From positions 2,604,001-2,668,000 of the forward strand of contig NC_056551.1 in assembly GCF_910596095.1 (NCBI RefSeq): DNA of 64,000 nucleotides. The letters run 5' to 3'. The translations under genes were made by a program, and so were the position numbers. The notes beneath the pieces are model-generated. The model was not told where the DNA came from. It saw only the letters and a list, made by a program, of their open reading frames with translations, and made no database searches. The first letter of the stretch is position 1. The number at the start of each line of letters is the position of its first letter. Shown piece by piece: positions 1-15,946 of this stretch. The DNA is from Thunnus maccoyii (taxonomy: Eukaryota > Chordata > Actinopteri > Scombriformes > Scombridae).

Positions 1-205
1 ACAGCTTTCTCATTGCTGGTGTCATGAGAACTTGGGGCTCTAGAAATGAAGTCACAGCCCAGAGAAGGTTGATGAACCCTGTCCAACAGTCCACAACACA
101 CCTACAGAGTGTCAGCCAGACCTACAATGACATGCTCTGTGAGAAAGGACCAGTGCTCCTACATGTCCATCCTGCCTAAAAACTTGACCACCAGGAGACA
201 CGTAC
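1..205 (-). other. smyd1 intron 1 (partial)
   Basis: Sequence downstream of the smyd1 exon 1 donor on the minus strand. No MYND finger exon (Cys/His-rich) is visible, so exon 2 lies outside the window. Confidence 0.7.
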
Positions 206-342
206 CTGTCGAAGACCACAGCGGAGAAACTGGGCTCGGCGAAGACCACTTCCCCAGTGCTAATCTCTTTAGTGGCCCTCAGGCCTCGACCTTTATTCCC
301 GGTATCAAACAGCTGGGCACTCTCCATGTTCCCCACAGTCAT
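206..342 (-). CDS. smyd1: smyd1 first coding exon (partial gene; SET/MYND lysine methyltransferase)
   Basis: SMYD1 is a striated-muscle lysine methyltransferase and chaperone co-factor needed for sarcomere assembly. The exon encodes about 45 residues starting MTVGNMESAQLF, followed by the N-terminal SET half with KGRGLRATKE and SAVVFD, which aligns directly with human SMYD1 (MTIGRMENVEVF, KGRGLKATKE, SAVVFDS). The start at 342 is chosen because it matches the human N-terminus; an in-frame Met at 423 would add 27 unrelated residues. The exon ends in codon phase 2 at a good donor (AG|GTACGT, intron G at 205). The MYND zinc finger and the rest of SET must lie left of position 1. Fish carry smyd1a and smyd1b and I cannot tell which this is. 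The family call is firm; only this exon is visible. Confidence 0.9.
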
Positions 343-660
343 TGTACTGGCCAAACAAAACACAGAGGACAGAGAGAGGAAGGAGAAAGTGCCTGAGGGT
401 GGGACAGGCCGTTGGCTAAACAAACTGCAGGGAGTAGAGAGTTCTCATCAAATTCTCGCAAACATTCAGCAGCATTTACCCCCCCCCCCCCCTCTCTCCT
501 TAGCCCGACCCCTGCTATTGCCAAAAATAAATTCGCCCCCTCTAGGGGTTGTACCACCTCCCCAGAGTGGGAAGGGGGATGAGCAGTGGGAGATGAGAGG
601 GGCTGGGGGAGAGCAGGGGGAGGGAGGTAGTAGAGGTGGAGGTGGTCTATGGGTGTCGTC
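343..660 (-). promoter_or_regulatory. smyd1 5' flank with AT-rich box and G/C-run block
   Basis: Immediately upstream of smyd1 on the minus strand. It holds an AT-rich 10-mer at 521-530 (CCAAAAATAA on the plus strand) that resembles a degenerate MEF2/CArG or TATA-like site, a C12 run at 481-492, and a block at about 570-650 with many runs of three to five G on the plus strand. SRF/MEF2 control of smyd1 is known in vertebrates; assigning it to this site is inference. Confidence 0.35.
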
Positions 661-849
661 CCCTTGTTTGGGTTGGTTCCTCCTGTGGTATTTTGGTCTG
701 GGGCAGCTGTGGCTGTCTGTCAGAGGCACATGAGAGGAAACAGAGCCACTCAGAACAGATTCAGTGGCAGTCGCTCTGCTGTATTTCTGGGTTTACACTG
801 TACAGTGGAGGTGGTCACATCCTGTTACTTTAACGCAGCCAGTAAGCCT

Positions 850-1362
850 TTAAAGCAGCATTAAGTGATTTTTTGGCCACTTGGGGGATGTGGTACAAGC
901 TGTAAACACAACACTGACGCATTATCACTGTTTAAGTTAATATGGTGAACTTGTTAGCTGCTTGCTGGCACTTATTTACATATTCAGTAGACACAGAGTA
1001 ACATTAGCTATAATTTGACATCATATTTGTGACCAGCTGATGGATTTAAGTCCAATATTTACTCTCCCTTTTAGCTCTGGTTTTCTCCCCACCAACTCCT
1101 GAGAAACATATCTGTCGCTTTAGCTGCAAAATGCTCCACTCCACTTTTTCACTGGAATCAGGGTTGATGAAAGCACTAACACTGAATGAAAACAGTAAAG
1201 TTGTGGGCCATAAAACCAAAACAATGAGTTGAAAGACACCAAAATGCTCTATGGAGCAGAAGGTGACTGCAGTCAGGTAATAATACTGTTTTATCACATA
1301 TCCCCTTTTACACTAGGCTAGAACTGTTGTTAATGCAAAAACATTGATTAGTGCAGCTTTAA
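850..1362. mobile_element. TTAA-flanked non-autonomous DNA transposon
   Basis: Both ends carry TTAA (850-853 and 1359-1362). Inside them are imperfect inverted ends: AGCAGCATTAAGTGA on the left against AGCTGCACTAATCAA read from the right. There is no transposase ORF. TTAA target duplication is the signature of piggyBac- and Kolobok-type elements. Related internal sequence recurs near 17100-17380 and 45730-46010, marking a dispersed family. Confidence 0.65.
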
Positions 1363-1702
1363 TGAAACCTGTTTTTGTGTTCAGACATGTTTATGATAAG
1401 TCGTTTTCTGTAATTCTTAGGTCCAGATCAACACGTGTCAAAACTGCCAGTCAGATAGAGGAAACATCATAATTTAATGTGCAGATAGTCATGAATTTTG
1501 CTGAACAGTCAATTGTCCCTGTAGGATGGACTTTTTTAATTTGGCCTTTCCTCTATGAGCACCCTCAACATTACATTTTCTCACTGGCAAGGCGCTAAGA
1601 AGTATTTATAATTTTGGTTATGCACACAAGATCACTTTTTTTATTTATGCTTTACTATGGATTATTATTATTGATTTGTAAGTATTAAAAGATTTATTAA
1701 CA

Positions 1703-2240
1703 TTAAAGCTGGAGTGTGGGACTTTACATATAAATGAACGTCCGTTACATTCAAGCCCTTGCCAAACAAGTTCACACAATTCTGATTAAGCCTGTCACCA
1801 CCAGATAAATCTTTATGTATTTCACAGTATACACAGTTTTTAAATCTGGTGTCTGGTATGACATTCCTGCGCTGGCACACCAGTAGTGCTAAGGGTGGCT
1901 GAAGTCAACCGAAGCTAAGTATCCCAGAATGCACTGCACACCAACCGGCAGTTTAAGATCAAGCTGTTGTAATTTTTTACTGCAGGACTGTTAATGTGTC
2001 ACTTTATTAAGTTTTAATATTTTTTCAGTTGAGAAAGTAACAATTTAGATTCCCAATATGTGGTCAGTTTATCTAAATAAAACTTGTTTGGAAATTTGCT
2101 CTCACGTTTTTGGAGCTGTAGAGAGACGCTGGCTGTGTGCGACCAACTGGTCGCATATCTCAAAGCATGTGCTGACAGTGTTTTTGTAATTACTCTCACT
2201 GCCAGAAGGGGGAGACAAAAGTTCTGCCCTGCAGGTTTAA
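1703..2240. mobile_element. Second TTAA-flanked non-autonomous element
   Basis: Flanked by TTAA at 1703-1706 and 2237-2240. The inverted ends AGCTGGAGTGTGGGACTTT (left) and ACCTGCAGGGCAGAACTTT (right, reverse complement) match at 14 of 19 positions. About 538 bp with no coding capacity. Ends and TSD fit a piggyBac/Kolobok-type MITE distinct from the 850-1362 element. Confidence 0.65.
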
Positions 2241-3570
2241 GCAAATAAATATACAAATTTTAGAAACCATTCATGATTGTGAATTGCTATGAAGTGGTAC
2301 TTGTATAATATCATTTTTTGCACTGTGATATTTTTGCATCATGGGTGTAGATGGCATGTACGAAAGGAACAAAAAATAACCCCAGTATTGCTTTCACTGA
2401 TTTATTTCTCTAATTTACAGCATCAAGTTTACTAAACTGATTGGGATAACAGGCTGAGGTAAGCAGTTACAATCTAAGAACTTCTCATTAACAATTACAT
2501 ACAAATCACATACATTGAGGAATGTGAAAAATATTTTGTATAGAAAAACAAAAAGTGGAACATGTCCACATTTCTCTCATGCATATTAAAATAATGTTCA
2601 GCATTACAGCAACATCATTTACTGTTTACTAGTTAACTATTCAGAAAAGACAGTATCTCATTTCACACACTTTAACAGATATCACATTAAGGCACCTTAA
2701 AAGTACAACCTCAAGATTTAGAAATTATAGAGTAGGATACAGATTGCAGTCGGAGCAGAACAAGAACATTAATATTACAATAACATCAACTGATGACACA
2801 TATGGTAAACATTTTAAGGGATACAGTCATCCTGACAATACAAATACTTCATTAAATAAAGGGTAGATTTTACATGAAATCACCCAAACATTGATAACAT
2901 AGATCCAGTTTCACAGGTCAGGCTTATAAGGCCTGGTCACAGTGGCACAGCAAAATTTATCCTCAGGTCTTTGTGAAATGGGTGTTGCTAGAGGCTTGGT
3001 GGCAGAGTGACTTCTCATAGTAACTACTTGGTGAATTACTGTAGCAGGATAGTTCAAGGCTAACGTGCAAGCGAGCTGGGAACATGCTAAAAATATTATT
3101 TTCTTTTTAGGGTTGTACATCATTTCATTCAATTAAGAGTTATTAAAGAGGTGGAAGAGCTCTGTGAGCTAGCTAGCTTAAAAACTGTCAGTTACCAAAC
3201 GTCTTAGCTCAGTTGCTAACAGTACAAGTTCATACAGTTTACTCAAAAAACTTGTATCATCAACTCCTGTCTCAAAACTGTCTGCAAAGCATTCCTCTTT
3301 TGTGGAGCAGTTTATACTCCGGCAGATATAAGTGGATGGTGCAACACAGCTAATAAGCTACAATAGTTTCCTCCATTCTCCGGCAATCTGTTTTCTCAGC
3401 AGTCAAGACATTTTGCTCAAAGTTGACTTGACTTGAGTCGATGTGAAAGATTCACACAGATTCATCTCACCTCATGAGAAAATCAATTGATTACCATTTT
3501 AAATGCTGATGTGATTCTTGCTCTCATAGTTTTGCCTATAATTTCTGTTGGTTATCACAACATTGTACTC
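2241..3570. other. Intergenic, nothing recognised
   Basis: AT-rich spacer between the smyd1 5' side and the spr 3' end. Only short chance ORFs; no protein family or RNA gene recognised. Confidence 0.5.
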
Positions 3571-3827
3571 GTCAGGTTAACGTCTGAGAACACAGGAACA
3601 TCGATAAAAAGAAGTCTGATGGAGCAAGAAACATGAGCAGACAGACGATCAAACAGGTTGTAAATAAACCAACAGTTTGGCCAGAATATTTAAACAAGCA
3701 GTTCCCAAACGTTTGTATATGACGGACCATTGCAGGTGTGGTCGAGAACCCTTCATGGTAATACTTTGAAAGATGGGATAACCTCATGGAGAAAACAAAG
3801 TGGCTCTGCTCTATCCTTGATTATGCA

Positions 3828-3948
3828 AAATTGCCCTTGCCGTACCTGTGAGTACTGCTGCTTGTGAACACAGCTTTTCCAGACTGAAGCTGGTTAAGAC
3901 TTACCTGAGATCTACCATGAATGATGATAGACTGAGCAATATAGGTGT
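3828..3948 (+). pseudogene. hAT transposase C-terminal (dimerisation domain) relic
   Basis: Read forward, the stretch encodes a peptide containing VPVSTAACEHSFSRLKLVKT followed by YLRSTMNDDRLSNIG. This is the conserved block of the hAT-family dimerisation domain, in which an A-x-x-E-R-x-F-S core is followed by K-T-x-L-R and M-x-x-x-R-L. No long ORF surrounds it and no complete transposase is present, so it is a dead fragment. Flanking sequence (about 3590-4010) may belong to the same insertion. Confidence 0.75.
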
Positions 3949-4139
3949 TCCATAATTTTGGATTTTGGTCCTGTTTAGAAATGTGAACCATATAGGCCTC
4001 ATCAAAAGAATGACACACACAGTGTCACCTTAAACCCACCCAACCAACTCATCTGGTTCTTATAAATGTGAATGGAAAGGTGGAGGTGGTGGAGAAACTA
4101 AAACTATACATGTTCTCTATTTTGGTCTCACTTAAGTTT

Positions 4140-5172
4140 TTTTTTTTTTTGGGTTTATTTTGTTTTTTTGTAAGTGGTTTTGGCTTAATGCTTACAGTTT
4201 TCATTTCTGATCTTTTATTTTGGTTTTGTGCTTGTGATAGTGGTTTCTTACAATTTTGGTTTTTCATTTAGATTTTTTAACTCAAGCTATAATTCCTTGT
4301 TTACAGTTTTGGTATCTTGTAAAAGCCTTTACTTGAGCATCATGGTGACCAATACATACCATACAACCGTAACATCCCCGGTTCAATTCTTGCCAAGGAC
4401 CTTTGTTGCATCATGTCATACTCCTGACTTACAAAGATGGTGAAGAACCAATCAGTGGTATGTGCATGTTTCATGAAGTTGGAGAGGTTTTCTGTTTTTC
4501 AATTTTTATGAACAAATGTAAGTGAAACAATAAGAAAACATTTGTGAATGAGACAATGTCATATGTTCTAAAACTGGTGTTTGTATCCCACAACTGCCTT
4601 GTGACTGTGAGCTGGTGATTACTTGTTACACCCTGAAGTACACCACCAATTCTACAAATGACTTCCTCCTACACAGTAAATATTTTCAAAATTGTTCCAT
4701 TCCTTTTTCACTTTTGAAGATTGATATCTTCAGAAAACCCAGCAACTCTGTGGTCTTGGCAATGCTCAGACCAGCCCTCATCTTACCCACAGTCTTTTTC
4801 AAAGTTTCTTGTCAAAACCCCCCTTTAACAACTAAATGGTTGTATCAAAATCTACACTCTAGACCAAGTAACGAGGTTACAGTCAGCTTTCTCAAGTAAG
4901 CCTATTTCTTGTCATGTTTACAGTAAACCTGGTTTCTGTAATTGGGGTGAGGGACAGGAGAATCCTGATTTCCCCAGTTAGATTTCTTCTGGAGAACACT
5001 GATTTCTTGGCCATATATACTCATAATCAGGTTTCTAATTGGCTTTTTACATTTACGCAGGTGCTTGACAATGCTTCAACCAAAGTGTCTTGTGATTGCA
5101 GGGTGATGGGATGAAAGAAGACATCATCACACCAAGTGATGCATTCTATCCAAAGTCTGACAAAAAGTCTGT
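4140..5172. other. Intergenic spacer, T-rich, nothing recognised
   Basis: Includes a T run at about 4138-4150 and AT-rich DNA. A TTTATT at 5173-5178 (AATAAA on the minus strand) lies about 640 bp beyond the spr stop and could be its polyadenylation signal. No gene recognised. Confidence 0.4.
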
Positions 5173-5817
5173 TTTATTTTCTTACGACATGCTGCTCTGG
5201 TTGATTACCACACTGTGATTGATCATACAATGTTATGATTGATCAATCATTGTCACCTGAGCCAAATCAGATCCTGACGCATCTATGTGGTTATCATTAT
5301 ATGATGGAGTATGTTGTGTCATGTGGTGCCTCTGCTCTTTTTCTCTGAAGGTTAATAAATGTAAGAAAACTAACTCCACACAACTGAAATTGACAGACAT
5401 GACATAAATATTTAAATACATCACAATACTGCAAGTATCGTGATATGACCAATCTTTATCACATTAAGATTTATACTGGTATTATTCATTAACGATATGA
5501 TGTGGCACACCCCTGCTACTGACTGTCTGTGAACGTCTGTCTGTAGTTCCTGGTCAGTGGGACTTTTGTTGGTTATGTGTTGTCATTAGATGTGATGGAT
5601 GATGGAATGTTTTGAATGTTAATTTGATGAACATGGGTTCAATACTTCACGCTGTCATATCGGTCAGTTCAACAAGGCCACCACTTGTGACAGTGCATTT
5701 TGAGTCAGCTATTAACTCTTGTGTTAAGTATAATTGAATAGATTATCAATTAAAATCAAGGCACACATATAAATCATCTGGCCCTAAGATAAACGGTTAG
5801 AGGTACTCATGCTGTGT

Positions 5818-9605
<3,788 letters not shown>

Positions 9606-10106
9606 GGTGGTGGAGGAGAGAGTAATGTGGCGAAAGGTCCGGAGCGAAGTAGTTTCTCCTCAGCGGCTGCAGACCATTCTTCTTCTGGCAGCCGACTGGC
9701 GCTGCTTGCCACTTGTTGCCTTATCGCCATCTCTCGGTTTCACACTAACTCACACCCACACCACTACAACAAACATCTCATGAAATATTGTACTGTGGGA
9801 AGCGCACAGCGTTCACCAAAGGGACAATGAATTAATGGAAGAAAAAGGAGACAGTCTCATAATCATGATTTAGCATATCAGCCTTAGAATATCTCATAAT
9901 CTCATAGTCATATCTCATAATCATGAGACGTAAAGTCACAATCACGCAAAACATCTGGCATCAAAAAAACAAAAACCCCTTATATTTCGATTCTTGCATT
10001 ATACATCATCAAGTTCATAAACACTTACTAAGATTTTCATTTTTTCCATACATCGTATGGAAGATAGAGATACATCAGATAGATTAAGCATAAACTGATG
10101 CTGGAG
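9606..10106. other. spr 5' flank and intergenic sequence
   Basis: Upstream of the spr start on the minus strand. No TATA box is evident. An imperfect short repeat of ATCTCATAATC-like units lies at about 9860-9935. Confidence 0.4.
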
Positions 10107-11480
10107 CCCAGATAGCAAAATTGTGGCCCACATACCGCATAGAATGATGGCATTTGGGCAGTCCGCTCCTGTTTGCCAGATCCGGGTCACAAGCAAACCA
10201 TAGCAATGCCACATGTAAACCAAAAACTAAACAAATAAACCAGATCTGGCCTGAATCTGGACCACAGTTCATTTTTATCAGTTCAATTGGGTATATGTGA
10301 GGTTCAACCCTGATTGCACCAAACAAGGTAGTGGAAACCAGTTGTTAGACTAGAGGTGGGGACTGTGGCTGGACTGTTAGGACAATGATCCCTGGACTAA
10401 CATAGAACAGTCAATTCCATGTTTATAAGAGGAAGAGGCCAGGGCACACTTTGCTGTAGAAAAATAATCTTGTGGGAGCATTTCCAGAGAATCTTACCTT
10501 CCTAGTTGTAAACATTATTGGTGTGTATGCACCTACACTGAGCTTCACCTCTAAAATTTTATGATTCATTTAGAACCACAGTAAACCATATCTCATATCA
10601 TATCGTATCACATCCAGATTAGCCAGTTCTGAGTGTGCCATATCTTGGCCAAAACTGGCCCAGATATGTTTTAAGACGACTGGGCCACATTGGCTGCATC
10701 ATATGTTGGCCACCTCAGGCTCACTTCCAGATTAGCCAGTACTAATCGTGCCGCATCTTTACCTATAGTGGTCCAATACTGTTCAACCATATTTGGGCCA
10801 TATTCACCATTTCAAATATGGGCCATTCTGGGCTCACACCCTGATTAGCCAGTGCTTACTGTGTCGTATATTTGCCAGAACTGGCCCAGATATGTTTAAG
10901 ATAAACGGACCACATTTGCTGCATCATATGTGGGCCACTTCAGGCTCACATTCAGATAAGCCAGTATCAATTGTGCCACATCTTTACCTAAAGTGGCCCG
11001 ATAATGTTCAGCAATATATGGGCCATATTTACTATTTCACATGTGGGCCACATTAGGCTCACATCAAGTCAAGCCAGTGCTTACTGTGCCATATCTTTGT
11101 CAGAACTGGCCAAGGTATGTTTAAGATAACCGGGCCACATTTGCTGCACCATATGTGAGTCACTTTTGGTTTACACCCACATTAACTATTGTCAACTGTG
11201 CCAGATTGTTGCCAAAGGTGGCCCACATTTGTTTTGTGATATTTGGGCCATATTCACTATGTATCACATGGGCGACTTTAGGGTCACATCCAGTTTACAC
11301 ATTGCCAAGAGCACCACATCTTTGCCCAAAATGGCCCATGTTTGTTTTGGGATATTTGGGCCATATTTGTTATTTTATATGTAGGCCACTTCAGGCTCAC
11401 ATCCATTTTGTCCAAGCCAGAAGAAGGCCAGCAGTGCCACATCATTGCCTGAAGTGGCCCACTTCCGTATGCTATCTGGG
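10107..11480. mobile_element. Non-autonomous element with internal tandem repeats of about 110 bp
   Basis: The left end begins CCCAGATAGCA (10107) and the right end finishes TGCTATCTGGG (11480), a perfect 11-bp inverted match. Between them, from about 10610, a unit of roughly 108-116 bp repeats at least seven times. Each has an 'attagccagt'-like block followed by a '(t)gtgccatatctt' block, then 'tgggccatatt' and 'tgggccacttcaggctcacat' blocks. Alternate units resemble each other more, suggesting a two-unit higher-order period of about 225 bp. No ORF belongs to a known family. A target-site duplication is not clear. Confidence 0.7.
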
Positions 11481-14400
11481 AGGTCACATGTTCTCACAAG
11501 CTAAAAAGTTTGTTACCTTCAGTAAAGACCCCCTCCAGATACATTTTAATACATTTAAAAGAATACTCTGCTTTGAATAGCATTGTGTGTCTGATAGGGT
11601 TTTTCCATAAAAAGTTCAGTTACATCATTATTTTTAATTACATACAATGACAATTTTTAAAAAATTACATCTAAGTCTTCTCTCTCTGAGCATCTGCAGA
11701 GCTGTAAACCGTTGGAGTTCATGCAGAGTAGCTGGGCAGGCAGGTCCTGATCCACAGAAGCACCAAAACTCTGAGGGTATGACAGGGCCAGCTCACAAAC
11801 AACAGAGCTGTGTCTCAACATCATACTATCTACTAGTAATATACAGTAGGTAGCCTACTGTATATATACAAGGTCCATATACAAGGAATAAATGTACTTC
11901 TTTAGTACTGACAGGACATTATGAAATGCAAGACATTTATCAACACACCTCAATCAAAGTGCAACCTTAGAAAGTCAGATTTCCAAATATACATGCATAA
12001 AAAGCCAAATGATTTTTCAGTAATGTATATTTTTTTGGTTAGTTTTCCAAGATCTTTTGCTGTCATTCTATGATCTAGAAATTAAAAAAAAAAAAATCAA
12101 TAACAATTATTTCAAGAGGAAACTGTGTCAATGTACAGTTTGATTTCAGCTATGAGTAGCAAGAACTATGGTTTTGATCTGGTATGTTCAGACTTGTGAA
12201 CATAGTATTTTTCCATTATTAATTTATGAAATAATATCATTATTATCATAATAGTTGAAGCCAAACAGCACAATTTCTGAACCCATCTCAAAAGTCAGAG
12301 ACTATGTTATCAGCAATGGACTGCAATTACTGCAAACTGTAATTAATTTAAAAAGATTACAGCTGTGAACAGTTCCTCCATTTTATTTGTGCAGGGACAA
12401 TTGTTTATCATCGATAGCATTCTCAAAAGACAAGTGGATTTAGCATGCATGATGATATCTTAATTATGTTTCATGGAACTGAAACATAGTGTCAGACTGG
12501 AAAGGGAGTGTAAAGAATAAAAGGGAGTTTGGGATTATGGGAGTATTTTCCCATAATCATGTTTCCCATAAATCTTAACCCTTTAAAGTAGCCTTATTCA
12601 AGAAACAACAGCAGAAAAGAGACTTTTTTTTTGTCTTTACTACAGCAAGTGATTTCAATTCATACACATGTACATTTGATGTACAGATGACTTCATCTTT
12701 ATAATCTACAGACTATGTGACAATCTCTTTAAAAGAAATGTGGAACTGCCAGTGCATGCTATATGGGAGAGCATAATAACTTTACACACATACAATTTAT
12801 ACTAATAATATTCACTTCATAGTCTTCTGCCCGAGTCCAGCTCACTATGCTTCCCGTGTATTACACATAGATCCAGTATAAATAACAGATGTATTACTCT
12901 TTGATAGATAACAAGTCACAATTCTTTGATTTGGTTGAACAACTTCACCGTGTTGAAACTCAAAAAACATATCAACCTACATCCCAGTACAATGAGATTT
13001 CCTCCGAAACCAACTTAAAGACTTAAAAAATACATTTGACATTTTTATCAGCATGTACTTACCAGAAATATCTCCCTGTTATTCAGAATAATCCACAGAC
13101 TTCACTGTCAGCTAAATGAAACTACTCTATTTCCACTAGAATTAGTGAGAATCTTTGTTGTGTGAGTTGTGTGGTTGATCTGTTCCTTTCTACAGCACAT
13201 GTAATGAAACTGCCTCTTAACACTTATATAAGCAAACACACACAACCAGCTGGCTCACTCAGAAGTGGTCGACTGTATCAATGGCTGCAGGCCTACTAAA
13301 CAGATTAAGATCAAACTTTCAGTTGAATAACAGTCATTAGTTATGTGAATGAGGGTGTGTAGCTGTAAAAACTAAATCTACCTCATCAGCAGCTGACCCT
13401 GTGTCTGCTGTGATCAGTGACGACTACATTGTGGCTACTCTTGAGTCCAAAATTAACTAGTACATTTAGCATTTAGTAAATCTAATATTAGAAACTTGTT
13501 TCCACAGAGTCACAGTGCTTCAGTTAAAGATAATCATAGCTACAAGCTAATGTTTGTGCTCAGTCCAGATGGTGTTGTTTCCCACTTTCCTTAAAAAAGC
13601 CAGTTTTATGTATTTCATGCAGATCTGACAATGACCTGTGAGATTCAGGGCCAGACATTTTAATCAACATTGAAATGTTTCCCAGGTGACATTAAACTTT
13701 TTGTTGTTGATCCTGTGTGAATACATGGGTATGCATTGTTCCCAAGTTGCATAACATTATACAGTGAAGTAACAATGACATTTTAAATTATCATCAAAAT
13801 GAAAATACAGCTGAAAATACCCTGAATTACCCTTTAAAACAGAATTGGGTAAAAACTGTGTAGTCGTTTATTAGTGACTTTGATTTAAACAGTCATGTTT
13901 CTGGCTGCCTGACATCTGTAAAGTCAATATTACCTCACCTTAAGCTCAGTCACATTTAGTACTCTCCTTAAGTATTCAGGCTCTTTAGCTGCCATCTATT
14001 CGACTTTGTTCACCAGCTTGTTTCTAACTTTGTCTGACTGCTATTTAGTGTGGCATGTATGTGTGTGATATATCTGTTGAAAATAGCTGCCTGCTGATGA
14101 GAATAGCCTTAGTGAGACCGAACCATACAGCAAACATGCCATCAGAGCAGTTGATTCAGTAGGTTTATCGCTGCGAGCGACACATTTCATCTGTTTCACA
14201 TTTCACATGTAGTTGTTTGAGTCGATGTTAATATAAAGATATTCGTTAAATGTTGATTTAGATCCTGACAAAAGGTTATTTATGTAACTTTAAAATGTAC
14301 ATTTCCTCCAAGGACTTACAGTATCACCCACAGTCTTGGTGAGGTCTATGTACATGTTTACTGCAGTTACTGAAAAATGTAAATATGAATGCACAGCCAC

Positions 14401-14510
14401 AGATGAGAAACAGTTGATGGAGGGACACTGAAAAGAATACAGCCTTTATAGATCACACATGAGTTCAGCTTCTCTGTGTACTGTGTATGATGGATCTGAA
14501 CAGTGTTTAA
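11481..14510. other. Intergenic, no gene seen
   Basis: About 3 kb of AT-rich spacer between the spr 5' side and the slc1a3 3' side. No conserved protein or RNA family is recognised. Short A and T runs are present. Confidence 0.5.
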
Positions 14511-14514
14511 AAGT

Positions 14515-14880
14515 TAAGACTGGTGATATTCTATTTTTCTATTACCGTCCACATATGATATAAAAAGACCAAAACTAATACTGTCTTTTCCACTCTGTCT
14601 GTGGCACTCAGGCCCATAATCCATTTGTTCCTGCTGAAGACATAAATCTTTAGAAGCAGTTCAGTATATAGTTTCTTTTTTTTTAGAAAAGATTCAGTAA
14701 TTTTCTAAAACAGCTGGTCACTGTAGTTTTTAGCAAATGCGACTCAAACAGGAGGAAATGGTGAATTTGTTGGGGACAGTTTCCAGTAACCGATTAATGC
14801 ACATTTGTTGTTCTAGTGAGTATTAACAGCAGGAGCATCAGAAACTCCTATAAGTTGAACTGGACTTCCTGAACACTTTT
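14515..14880 (+). repeat. Dispersed repeat family A, uninterrupted copy
   Basis: Begins 'ggtgatattctatttttcta' and continues through 'gaccaaaact', 'ctgtctgtggca', 'aaaacagctggtcactgtag', 'tttgttggggac' and 'gattaatgcacattt'. Diverged copies lie at about 40195-40620 (+), 48750-49030 (+) and 62925-63620 (-). This copy shows the undisturbed site where the copy at 63 kb carries a MITE. Confidence 0.7.
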
Positions 14881-15940
14881 AAAACTGATTAACTCTAAAA
14901 GACATATTATGAACTGACTTGAAGAAACTTGCTAGCCTAGAAACAATAAGGCTACAAACAACCCATAATGCAACACTTTCTATAAGAGACACTCTGTCCA
15001 GTTAAAATGAAAGAATATCTGACATTGTGAAAAATATGTAATTGTCTAGCCCTTGAATATAATACAACCCCGAGAAAAAGGGTTATATTCGGGCCAATAA
15101 GGTATTTTTAGAATGTCATCTCGGTCGTCACAGTCTATAGATACTGAGGGGAAAAAGATCAAACAGGGGAAAAAATGGTTGATCAGGTACATGTCTGATT
15201 AGTAATTTATTTATTTATTATTTGTACCTATTCCTGGTTAGTAAGATCAATACTTTGTCGGTTTTGGTTTTTGTTTAAAATAAGAAAAATATGAAAAATA
15301 TTGCCAGACTTATCCTTTGAAGCAGCTTACAGCTTCAGGACGAGCTGTCCTGGTTGGCAGTTTGGTGGGTCTCTGTCGGTCTCTCTCAGCACTTGAGGGC
15401 TTTGCTGGTAAGGAGGACATGGCACAAATACAAAATGGTGCCATTCATGGATAAATTCATGCACATCCCACAGCTAGGTATAGCCCAAAGTGCTGCTGCC
15501 CTTGAATATCTCCATTTGTACAAGATAATAGATGAATATATGCAGCCTCATGGTTCAGCCTTGCTTAAAGGTGAACTGACAGTAGCTGTTGAAGGAAGGG
15601 AGGACAGAGTTCATTCATTCACTTTTCTCTGCAAATGTTTCACAGTCTGGGCTGCAGGCTGTGTCTTTATGCTTTACGCTAACCACACAGAGTGATGATC
15701 TGCTGAGAGAACAGAAGCTGTCTCAGTGTGTGTACTATGAACACCTTTCTCTAGGGGCATTTAATCTGATACACCAAGCCACACTCAACCATTTCACTCT
15801 CATACTGTATATAAAGACACAGAAAGCCAAAGACAAAAGCTGTATGAGCAAAATTGAGGAAATACAGTGGATGTATTTAACCCACTGTAATGACCCCTGA
15901 CATCTAAAACAAGGAGACAGGCAGGAGAGGCTTTTTTCTG
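14881..15940. other. Intergenic, no gene seen
   Basis: Includes two overlapping forward ORFs (15354-15695 and 15589-15900) without recognisable family, splice context or homology; treated as chance. Confidence 0.4.
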
Positions 15941-15946
15941 TTTATT
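15941..15946 (-). terminator. Candidate slc1a3 polyadenylation signal
   Basis: TTTATT on the plus strand is AATAAA on the minus strand, about 830 bp beyond the slc1a3 stop codon. Plausible spacing for a 3' UTR; not proven. Confidence 0.3.

Noticed and set aside
112-205. Continuation of the smyd1 ORF beyond 206
   Set aside because: The peptide diverges from the family exactly at a good donor site, so it is intron sequence.
4049-4271. Lys-rich and Phe-rich ORFs on both strands
   Set aside because: Caused by a T-rich tract; low complexity with no coding features.
10793-11580. ORFs of 87 and 141 codons with repeated WAT/GPH motifs
   Set aside because: They are translations of the internal tandem repeat, which stays open because the units lack stops in one frame; not a protein gene.
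15354-15900. Overlapping forward ORFs of 113 and 103 codons
   Set aside because: No recognisable domain, no splice context and low-complexity composition; ORFs of this length occur by chance in this window.
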